A stretch of 11,875 bases of DNA from contig CAZHNG010000217.1 in NCBI GenBank assembly GCA_964533785.1, positions 1-11,875 on the forward strand, in the 5' to 3' direction. A program made the translations under genes and the position numbers. This DNA is from JANQRV01 sp964533785 (lineage in GTDB: Bacteria; Bacteroidota; Bacteroidia; Chitinophagales; Saprospiraceae). The number at the start of each line of letters is the position of its first letter. The stretch's first letter is position 1. This document shows, in pieces, positions 1 through 8,400 of this stretch. A model generated the notes under the pieces. It made no database searches and had not been told where the DNA came from. It was given only the letters and a program-made list of their open reading frames with translations.

Positions 1-63
1 CATTCCTTTAACAAATACATGCTGGTGCATAACATCAATCAAACTGAACACCCTGAGTTATAG
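1..63 (+). CDS. possible 3' end of an upstream gene (partial)
   Basis: Frame 1 is open from the first base to a TAG at 61-63, giving about 20 residues that end in QTEHPEL. The composition looks like a soluble protein tail, but the stretch is too short to identify and its start lies outside the window. If real, it is convergent with the dehydrogenase gene at 218-1627. Its stop would then lie inside the first unit of the tandem repeat that starts at 57, the same arrangement as at the end of the giant SprB-repeat gene. It could equally be non-coding: frame 2 is also open here, to about position 79. Confidence 0.3.
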   Translation, partial: HSFNKYMLVHNINQTEHPEL

Positions 64-132
64 GGTTATGAAGTTATAGGGTTATGAAGTTATAATAAGG
101 TTATGAAGTTATAGGGTTATGAAGTTATGTGG
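57..132. repeat. 16-bp tandem repeat, left array
   Basis: The unit GTTATAGGGTTATGAA occurs at 57-72, 73-88 and 108-123. A 19-bp variant at 89-107 has ATAAG in place of part of the GGG segment, and a partial last unit (GTTATGTGG) occupies 124-132. The unit is itself two related halves, GTTATAGG and GTTATGAA. The array is AT-rich and non-coding, and lies between the possible end of a forward gene and the 3' end of the reverse-strand dehydrogenase gene. Bacteroidota intergenic regions often carry simple arrays of this kind; no function is known to me. Confidence 0.9.
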
Positions 133-197
133 GGATAAATATTGGAAGTATTTTGAATAACCACATAACCACATAACCACATAACCAAATAACCCTA
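61..197. terminator. candidate bidirectional stem-loop between convergent 3' ends
   Basis: Two nested perfect inverted matches join the flanking arrays. TAGGGTTAT (61-69) pairs with ATAACCCTA (189-197), and GTTATGTGG (124-132) pairs with CCACATAAC (161-169). Further register-shifted pairings of GGTTAT with ATAACC are possible between them. The structure sits 21 bp beyond the stop of the dehydrogenase gene and just after the possible stop at 61-63, so it could end or protect both transcripts. There is no clear U-run, so it is not a classical intrinsic terminator. The role is inferred from position alone. Confidence 0.35.
157..196. repeat. 8-bp tandem repeat, right array
   Basis: The unit ATAACCAC is perfect at 157-164, 165-172 and 173-180, followed by variants ATAACCAA (181-188) and ATAACCCT (189-196). 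The ATAACC core is the reverse complement of the GGTTAT core of the left array at 57-132, so the two arrays are inverted relative to each other, separated by about 24 bp of unrelated sequence. Confidence 0.9.
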
Positions 198-217
198 GCC
201 CAAATCACTAGCGCAAC

Positions 218-1627
218 TTATTGCTTTAAAACCTTTCGTACAACTTGTTTGCCGTTTGACTCGACCGTAAAATAGTAGATCCCTTTAGGCAAGGTATTCG
301 TAGGTACCTCTACGGTAGTTGGTTGCGCTATATTTAATTGCTGAGCAGCAACAACCCTTCCCAATTGGTCGGTGAGAGAATAACTGCCGTCGATGAAAGT
401 TTCCGGTTCGATATTGACCACTAAATTATCTTCAAAGGGATTGGTAATGACAGAAAGCTTACCTAGATTATTTTGAGAAAAAGTATTTACCGTTACGGAA
501 GAGGTTATCTTATAAATGGTTCCGCTAAAGTCGGCGATGTATAATTCTCCGTTTTCATCCTCTCCGAAGGTTGACCAGGAAGATCCGGTATTCAGCAGTT
601 CAGTCCGTTGCCAATTGTTGTCTTCTTCTTGAGTAAGCATCCAGATCCTTCCAGTGACAAAATCAGCGAATAAATACCTGCCCTGTAAATCCGGGTATTG
701 TTCGCCGCGGTAAACAAAGCCACCGGTAACCGACCTTCCAATGCTATGCGGATAGGCATCCACGGGAAAAACGTACTCTGAGATATCACCACAACCAGAT
801 AGATTAAATGTTGCATCCCCTTCGTAGCATCTCCAACCGTAATTCTCCCCTCCCGTACTGGAGACAGGTTGCCTGTGGATTTCCTCAAAAGCATTTTGCC
901 CTACATCACCGATCCATAAATCTCCCGTTAGACGGTCGAAGCTGTAGCGCCAGGGATTACGCAAACCGATACTCCAAATTTCATCTCTGGTAGTAGCAGC
1001 ACCTAAAAACGGATTGTCAGAAGGGACGGCATAAGGTTGTTCGGCGGTACTGTTATTGACATCGATGCGCAGCATTTTACCCAGTAAATCTAACCGGTCT
1101 TGAGCAAGATCTCTGGGGTCACCCGCATTGCCTCCATCACCGGTACCTATATATAGGAAGCCGTCAGAGCCAAATTTTAAGCAACCACCATTGTGGTTAC
1201 CAAACGGTTGTTCAATGTTGATGATCTCGAGTTCACTCTCACTATCCGCGATATCCGGATCGTCATCACTGACTTTAAATCTCGATACCTGAGTATCATT
1301 CTCATCGTCCGTATAATTGATGAAAAAGTAACCATTGTTCTCAAAATCCGGATGAAAGGCTAGGCCCAATAACCCTCGTTCTCCACCACTGTCTGCGATT
1401 TGATCTCTGATATCCAAAAAAAATGATTCATTGATGGTACCATCTTTTGACATTATCCTGATCGTACCTCGTTTTTCTACAATGAATAAACGTTCATCGC
1501 CGGCATTGGCGATATCTACCGGCTGGTCAAAAGCATTGGTTATTTGCACCAGCTCCAACTCTACCTGCCCGGTAGCATGAAATAATGTAATTAATGTAAA
1601 AATCAACAGAAACGTAAACCTTTTCAT
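218..1627 (-). CDS. secreted PQQ-dependent sugar dehydrogenase (GSDH family) with T9SS sorting domain
   Basis: A 469-residue protein predicted to oxidise an aldose sugar or related alcohol at C1 with pyrroloquinoline quinone (PQQ). Residues 1-21 form a signal peptide (MKRF, hydrophobic core, ATGQ). The six-bladed glucose/sorbosone dehydrogenase propeller spans about 27-375. Its family signatures are ERGLLGLAFHPDF (83-95), GNHNGG (143-148, with His145 at the position of the catalytic base of soluble glucose dehydrogenase), YIGTGDGG (159-166), GLRNPWR (221-227) and IGDVGQN (239-245). Cys267 and Cys279 could form a disulfide. Residues about 388-469 are a T9SS type A sorting domain (ITNPFEDNL; ending GIYYFTVESNGKQVVRKVLKQ), so the enzyme is probably released or anchored outside the outer membrane. 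The start is ATG at 1627, directly before the signal peptide; no Shine-Dalgarno sequence is visible. It is divergent from the putative lipoprotein gene, 31 bp away. The true substrate and PQQ source cannot be told from sequence; HHIP-like proteins share this fold. Confidence 0.9.
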   Translation of the reverse strand: MKRFTFLLIFTLITLFHATGQVELELVQITNAFDQPVDIANAGDERLFIVEKRGTIRIMSKDGTINESFFLDIRDQIADSGGERGLLGLAFHPDFENNGYFFINYTDDENDTQVSRFKVSDDDPDIADSESELEIINIEQPFGNHNGGCLKFGSDGFLYIGTGDGGNAGDPRDLAQDRLDLLGKMLRIDVNNSTAEQPYAVPSDNPFLGAATTRDEIWSIGLRNPWRYSFDRLTGDLWIGDVGQNAFEEIHRQPVSSTGGENYGWRCYEGDATFNLSGCGDISEYVFPVDAYPHSIGRSVTGGFVYRGEQYPDLQGRYLFADFVTGRIWMLTQEEDNNWQRTELLNTGSSWSTFGEDENGELYIADFSGTIYKITSSVTVNTFSQNNLGKLSVITNPFEDNLVVNIEPETFIDGSYSLTDQLGRVVAAQQLNIAQPTTVEVPTNTLPKGIYYFTVESNGKQVVRKVLKQ

Positions 1628-1658
1628 AGTGTTATGCTTTGAATCTTCAAAATTTGAT
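1628..1658. promoter_or_regulatory. 31-bp divergent start-to-start interval
   Basis: The ATG of the dehydrogenase gene (1627, reverse) and the preferred ATG of the putative lipoprotein gene (1659, forward) are only 31 bp apart. Any -33/-7 promoter must therefore reach into the opposite coding region, or the transcripts overlap at their 5' ends. Only degenerate -7 elements are visible: AAATTTTG on the reverse strand (1655-1648) and TATGCTTTG on the forward strand (1633-1641, one base too long for TAnnTTTG). Neither has a well-spaced TTG. The promoter assignment is weak; the geometry is certain if both starts are right. Confidence 0.35.
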
Positions 1659-2219
1659 ATGAATAAATCTCTTTTCGCCTTAGCATTCCTTACAACGCTT
1701 TCTGTTACCCAGTGTCAAATCAATTCCAGTAAGAACGAAAGCGTCAACGCTAATGCTGTGAATAATACTACCCAGACAACGGCTCCTTCGCTGTTATATT
1801 TTAAGAACATTCGAAGTGCTTCCTATCAAAGTATAGACAATAATGATAACGAAGCAGAGCTTTATCGGCTCAAAGAATTATCGATTTCTGACAATAGGCC
1901 GACATTTTGTCCGCTTATTGCCAACTATTGGCTCGAAGATCGGGCTCACCTGAAATTCAGGATGATTTACCCGGATGGCACCTACACGGAAAACTTTACT
2001 GTTCACTGGACAACCGGGATCGACTCCGGCAACTTCGACATAACAGCGGAAAACCAAATGGCCGCCGCTTTAAAAATATTGGAAATATCCAAACAAGAAG
2101 GAAAATTCTTTTTTTCTAATGACGGTTCTGCCCGGCTGGAAATCCTGGATACCTCCAGAGAACGAAAATTGTTAAAAATCATTTTCAATGATTATCTTAG
2201 ACTGACTGAGAATCTTTGA
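1659..2219 (+). CDS. small exported protein of unknown function, putative lipoprotein
   Basis: A 186-residue protein I do not recognise. I chose ATG 1659 over the in-frame GTG at 1629 because it puts Lys3 and a hydrophobic stretch (LFALAFLTTLSV) at the N-terminus as a signal peptide. Cys19 follows, in the context SVTQ-C, as a possible lipidation site. Gln at -1 is not a standard lipobox residue, so cleavage by signal peptidase I is an alternative. Residues 20-44 are a flexible Asn/Ser/Thr-rich linker. The remaining ~140 residues are a compact mixed domain with alternating strands (KFRMIYPDGTYTENFTVHW) and an amphipathic helix (ENQMAAALKILEISKQEG). It has one further Cys, and no catalytic motif that I can see. 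The neighbours are two T9SS cargo genes, which suggests an envelope role, but the promoter of the downstream gene appears separate. It may be lineage-restricted. Confidence 0.7.
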   Translation: MNKSLFALAFLTTLSVTQCQINSSKNESVNANAVNNTTQTTAPSLLYFKNIRSASYQSIDNNDNEAELYRLKELSISDNRPTFCPLIANYWLEDRAHLKFRMIYPDGTYTENFTVHWTTGIDSGNFDITAENQMAAALKILEISKQEGKFFFSNDGSARLEILDTSRERKLLKIIFNDYLRLTENL

Positions 2220-2242
2220 ATCAACAAAAAAAACTAAATTTG
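2216..2242 (+). promoter_or_regulatory. candidate Bacteroidota-type promoter for the giant SprB-repeat gene
   Basis: TAAATTTG at 2235-2242 is an exact match to the Bacteroidota -7 consensus TAnnTTTG. A TTG at 2216-2218, overlapping the stop of the preceding gene, lies 16 nt upstream, slightly shorter than the usual -33 spacing. Transcription would start near 2248 and leave a 5' leader of roughly 195 nt before the ATG at 2443. A second, one-mismatch element (TATTTTGG, 2331-2338) lacks a spaced TTG. Confidence 0.4.
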
Positions 2243-2395
2243 CTCGTCAAAATGTTTCCTTTTAACCCGGATCCATCCCCAAAACCAGTGTAGAGAATTA
2301 AATGCCGAATGATAATCTATCCCGTTTCATTATTTTGGCAAAGTATAAACATTCAGGTTCAATTTACTAATCGGTATAGTATAACTCAAAATTAT

Positions 2396-2412
2396 AAGTA
2401 AGGACCTTACTT
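2396..2412. promoter_or_regulatory. 17-bp palindrome upstream of the SprB-repeat gene (candidate operator or leader hairpin)
   Basis: AAGTAAGG (2396-2403) and CCTTACTT (2405-2412) are perfect inverted arms around a single central A, ending 30 bp before the ATG at 2443. The form suits binding by a dimeric repressor or activator. As RNA it would give a 7-bp stem with a 3-nt loop just ahead of the start codon. No second copy was noticed in the window. Confidence 0.4.
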
Positions 2413-2442
2413 CCCTTCGCACTATTGACTGAAGTTTAGCAA

Positions 2443-5400
2443 ATGAGAAGAACAAAAACTATTGTAAGATCCCTCGCGCTATATTTATGTTTATGCGGAT
2501 GGTTAACAGCTCAAACGACACTAACTAATCCATCCGCATGCGGTATGGGATTAACTATTACCGATAACAACTGCCCCGATAACGGTTTGTCATCGCAACC
2601 GAATGTTTTTACCGTTCAGGTAGAAAATGCGCCTGGTGACATCCTAGGCACCGATGTATATTTAAAAGAGGTGCAATTGATTATTTTACATGAATGGGCT
2701 GGAGATCTGGATATTAAATTGGCGGCACCAAATGGCATCGAAGTCAACCTCACCAGTGATAATGGGGGAGATGAAAATGATTATGGCAGTCTCAATTTTT
2801 CCGATTGCCAGGGATTTACTCTTTTCTCCTACGGCGCGTGCAATTCCATCACTGATGGAGAACCGCCTTTTCTCAACGGACCTTACCAACCCGAAGAAGG
2901 GTTCTTTAGATTCAACGATGGGTTAACCAATCCGAATGCGGCCTGGCAATTGCAAATATGTGACGACGTAGCAGAAGATACCGGAACCTTGGAATACGTA
3001 AACCTGGTATTCGAACCGATAGCATGCCTGCCGGTCACCCTTCCTTTTGTAGCCGCAGTAGATACCACCTCGGTCACTCTGGATTGGGAGCACCCCGAAG
3101 GAGTAGCCTGTGCTACTACTTTAATCGAATACGGCCCGCCAGGTTTTACACCAGGCGAAGGGTTGAATGCTAATGGTACTTTAGTTGAATTGAATCAATG
3201 CCCTCCCGTCACTATAGCTGGCTTTGCCGGAGAAACCACCTACGATATTTATATTCGGAAGCAATGCGCCGGTAATTCCTTTTCTGAGAACAGTTGCCCG
3301 GTAGTAGTAACAACAGGTTGCAGCCCTCCTCCTCCGACAATTATTGAAAACTTTGAGAATACTTTACCGTGCCGGCCCAACTGCGGTGAAGTTTGTCCGA
3401 TTGATGGTTTTTGGCGCAATTCCAGTAATGATGATTTCGACTGGATCACCTTAACTGGTCCAACTCCTACCATTGGCACCGGCCCCGACGGAGATGTGAG
3501 CGGAGATGGTCAATTCATCTATTTAGAAGTAAGCGGTGGAAATTGCAACGACGGGAACCTTGCCTACTTACTATCGAATTGCGTGCGCATCGATAAAGCA
3601 AATTCGGATACCTGCCATTTTTCATTCAATTACCACATGCAAGGCAATGACGTTGGTAGCTTATCCCTGGAAGTGACTACCGATGGGGGATTCAGCTGGC
3701 GGCAATTGTGGGAAAAATCAGGTGACCAGGGAGCTGCCTGGAAAAAAGTATACCTGGGTTTCGACCAATTACAAAATGGGGAAGTAGCGCAATTCCGTTT
3801 TACGGGTACTGGCGGAAGCGGCCCCAAAGGAGATATTGCGATCGACGGTATCGTATTTTACGGTACTGAGGACCTGGGAGCGCCTGCTAACCAGTTCTTT
3901 GTTGATAATGATGGGGATGGATTTGGTAATCCCGAGGTATTTATTTTTAGTTGCGAACCAACTGCCCCAGAAGGATTTGCATCACTGCCCACGGATTGCG
4001 ATGACAGCGACGAACTAGTTAACCCCGATGCAGCGGAAGTACCATGCGATGGAATAGATAACAATTGCAATGGCACCGAGGATGATATCGTATTGCCACC
4101 TCCGAGTATCACCAATGATACGATATGTTCGGAGGAAGCTGCGCAGGTATGTGCTACGGCAGGCTTTAACCGCCCGATATTCTGGTATGGCTCTCCCGAT
4201 GGTAATGACCTGTTAGGTTTTGGGGAATGTTATGTCCCGGAAATCCCCGAAAATAACAGCCCTTTTCCCGTTACCTACCGGTTCTACGCCGAAGAAACCG
4301 ACTTTTTTTGCCGCTCTGTTGAGCGAGCGGTAGCTACGGTAACCGTCTTACCGCAACCTAAGCTTGAACTGGCCGAAACCCCGGTTATCTGCCGAAACGA
4401 AAGTCTTGACCTCAATAGCTTAAGCATTGAGGAAAGCAATTTTACCGGTGCTGGTATCAGTTTTCATTCCAGCCTGCCCCCTACCGATGAGAATCGACTG
4501 ACTTCTACCATCGTAAGCCCGGCACAAAGTTCCATTTATTATGCTGTAGCTACAACGGATGGTGGTTGCACTGATGATGCGCTTATTCAGGTCACCGTCA
4601 GAGGGGGGCCTATTGTTGAATTTTCACCTTCTGATACTTTTTCGATCTGCAGGGAAACTTCAACCACATTAGCAGCAAATGTAACCAACGGCGCAGGCAA
4701 TTACAATTACCAATGGAGTAATGGAAGTACGGAACCAGCTATTGAAGTTGAGGCGGACTTTTTTTCGGGCGCGGTAGACCATTATGTGGTCACCGTAACG
4801 GATGAAACGGGCTGTTCGGCCGTTGATAGTGCTAGAGTCACGACGACTTCCAGCATTGATTCCATCCAAAGAATAATTAATAATGTAACCACTTGTAGTG
4901 GGAACAATGGTTCGGTGACCTTAACTCCTTTGAACGGAGTCAGTCCATTTCGCTACATCTGGCAAAGTAATAATGGTATAACAGGAGAGTTCACCAGCAA
5001 TGAAGATCGTTATACTATTGAAAACCTGACGCAGGGCGCATACCGCATCACGATAACCGACAACTCGACGGGAGCTTGTGATTTCGTATTGCGTTCCGTC
5101 ATAGTGAACGGCCCCGATGCGGTAGTCAATTCGTCCACTATTACGAATGTGTCGTGTAAAGGTGCAAGTGATGGGACGATCTGTGTTGATGTGAGCGGCG
5201 CAAATTTGGAGTATATCTGGAGTACCGGTGCGACTACGGAGTGCATTGAAAATCTTCTGCCAGGTTCCTATTCTGTAACGATCACAGAAGGGACTTGCCA
5301 AACGGTACTTTCGGACCTGCTGGTTGAAGAACCGGAAGAATTAAGCACCTTTACGACCCTCCAGCCCCCCACTTGTTCCGATCTTAACGACGGAGCAATT

Positions 5401-8400
5401 GACCTTACGGTTTTTGGTGGGAACGGAGGCTATACTTTCCAATGGGATACAGGGGCACAGAGCGAAGACCTCACTGGTATTGGTTCAGGATCTTACTCAT
5501 TCACCCTTACGGATGCCAACAATTGCGAGTTGGTTGATTCCGTCATTTTAGAAGCCCCCGATAGTCTGTCGATAGTGCTGGATCAATTGAGCGATGTGAG
5601 CTGTTCAGGATTGCGCGATGCCTTTATCAGAGTCAATGGAAATGGCGGAGTACCCCCGTATCAATATACCTGGGATAATGGACAAACGACTTCTCTTTTG
5701 GCGGGGATAGGTGCCGGCAATTACAGTGTTACCATAACTGATTTCAACGGCTGTACGGCTATGGCGAGTTATACGATCGAAGAACCAGTCCCTTTAATTG
5801 CACAGGTTGAAGAAGTCATAGCTCCCGATTGTATTGGTGATATTAACGGCAGAATATCCATTTCCACTTCCGGCGGCACTCCGCCTTATCGGTTTGACTG
5901 GCAAAACGGGATCACCGACAGTGTATTAACCAATATTGGGGTGGGTAACTACCAGGTGATCATAGCCGATGGAAATAATTGTTACGCAGATACCATTGCT
6001 GTGGAGTTGAACGCACAGTCGGTAGTTGATTTGGCCGCAACCGTTGATGCACCGACTTGCATCGGTCTCGATGACGGTAGCATTTCAATTCAACCCAGCG
6101 GAACTGCTCCCTTCACTTTTAATTGGGCGGGCGGTCAGAACACAGCAAACCTTTCCGGAGTTACTGCCGGTAGCTATCCGGTGACTGTTGTAGATGCACA
6201 AGGCTGCCGGTTAGATACGGCTATACAGGTAGAGGCTCCGCAGGTATTCGATGTAGAATTTGCCGTTTTTCAACCCAGTTGTTTTGGTAGTGACGATGGT
6301 GTAATCAATGTTAATTTACTTCAATCGGGTGAAGCACCTTTAGCGTTTAGATGGAGTACAGGGGGCGTTAACCAGTCTTTGGTGGGGATTGCAGAAGGGG
6401 CGTATGTACTCACCGTTACCGACGGTCTTGGTTGTCATTACATTTCCGACACCATAAACATTGAGAATCCACCACCACTACGATTAAGTGTTGATGGTAT
6501 AGGCACCATCAATTGTTTTGATGATTCTACCGGATTTATTGAAACGACTACGACCGGAGGAGCCCCACCTTACAACTATAACTGGATCGGACTTGAAGCC
6601 AGCAGCGATGACCTGTTTGAGCTGCCGGCCGGCGATTACCGCTTGCTGATAAGGGATGCCAATGACTGTCCGATAGATACGACCTTCCGTTTAACACAGC
6701 CGGAAGAACTTAAAGCCAGGGTGGAAGTTGATGCCGGAGATATTTGTATCGCCACTTCTGCCAACCGGCTTTCCAGTACAGTAACCGGAGGCGTGAAACC
6801 ATATTTCTTCACCTGGAGCAATGGCAGTACTGCCGAAGACCTGGTAGATATCGCTTCGGGCGATTACAACCTGTTGGTGAGCGATGATAATGGATGTACG
6901 GATACGGTGCCTTCTATTAAACTTCGGTCGCAGATCACACCGTTAACTTTAGATTCCTTTTACGTAACCAGTTCGAGCTGTAGCGGCAGTAATGACGGAT
7001 CTATGACGGCCGTTATTTCCGGCGGTTCCACCAATTACCGGTTTCATTTTAGTAATAATGACATCAGAGAGACGCAGGCCAGGCGGGTAACTTCTTCTAA
7101 TTTAAGACTTAACCAAAGCTACCGGGTTACAGTAACCGACCTTACAACAGGGTGTTCGGTTGTTTCTGATTTAGAAGAAGCGACAGAACCTGCGCCACTC
7201 CTCATTGTAAGAGACAGCCTCAGCGTAATCGAATGCGCAGGAGAAAATGACGGAGCTATATACACCAGAGCAATCGGTGGTGTTTCTCCTTACCGTTACG
7301 AATGGTATAATCAGGATTCGGTTCTCGTTGATACGGTTTCCAGTCTACTGAACGTACCCGCCGGAAACTATACGCTTGTAGTTACGGATGCTAATAGTTG
7401 TACCGACACTTTACCCCAAACCAGGATCATCAGCCGTAACCCTCCGATCCGATTAATTGACAGCCTGACCGTGGTTAATCATGTAATATGCAAAGGCGGC
7501 AATGACGGCAATATACGCATTACTACTGCCGGAGGTGTAAAACCCTACCAATTTCGGTGGAGTAACGGCGCGGTCAGCGAAGATCTTAGTCAGATCAGAG
7601 CAGGCAGCTATGCCATTACGGTCGCTGACGCTATCGGATGTGTGGCAACTTTTCCGGCGATTACGGTTAATGAACCAGCGGACAGTATTTCGCTTACTGC
7701 CGAATTGGTGCCTCCTTCTTGTCACGATGAATTCGACGGTGCCATTTCAACAACCCTATCGGGAGGAGTAACCCCGTATGCTATTCGTTGGCGACTGGAA
7801 GATGTATTACTTTCCAAAGAAACAGACACTGATCTGGATAGTCTGTCCGGAGGAAAATACTTTCTCCTGCTTGAAGATGCCAATGGTTGCCAATTTCAGG
7901 ATTCGTTTAATCTGGTCGCACCAACTCCCATCACTTTGGAAATAAAAACCCTCCCAACTACCAGCCCCGATGAATTCGGCGGTCTTTCCGCTACCGCTAT
8001 GGGGGGGACCCCGCCCTATATTTTCTTCTGGAATACCAATGACACAACCCAAACCACCATGGATCTGGAAAACGGTGCTTACAGCCTGACCGTTACTGAC
8101 GCCAATGGTTGCAGTATTGACACTTCCACCGTCTTGGTAAGTGTTAATGATTCTTACAGTATTGAATCTTACAATCTTTATCCGAATCCTACGTACAATA
8201 ACTTGCAATTGGCACTCAGTCTGAATGAACCGCTTGATATTCAAGTCAGCATATTGAATGTTCTTGGGCAACCCGTTATTCGGGAAAGAAAAACAGGTTT
8301 CCGTCAAGGGACCTGGCAGTTCGATCTGGCTCCGTTTGATGCGGGGATCTATCTATTGCAGGTTCGCACTAAACAGCAAACCATTCTAACAGAAAAGGTT

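Noticed and set aside
57..197. Replication origin or telomere-like iterons
   Set aside because: The arrays contain no DnaA-box-like motif that I could see, there is no replication gene nearby, and the units differ in period on the two sides. Placement between gene 3' ends is a simpler reading.
1629..1658. GTG start at 1629 for the small exported protein
   Set aside because: It would add ten residues including acidic and polar ones before the Lys and hydrophobic core, spoiling the signal peptide. ATG 1659 gives a normal export signal.
4921..5301. 126-residue reverse open frame inside the giant gene, and similar ones at 7453-7725 and 7807-8307
   Set aside because: They lie opposite a well-supported coding frame with clear SprB-repeat conservation. 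They have no recognisable motifs, so they are shadow frames.
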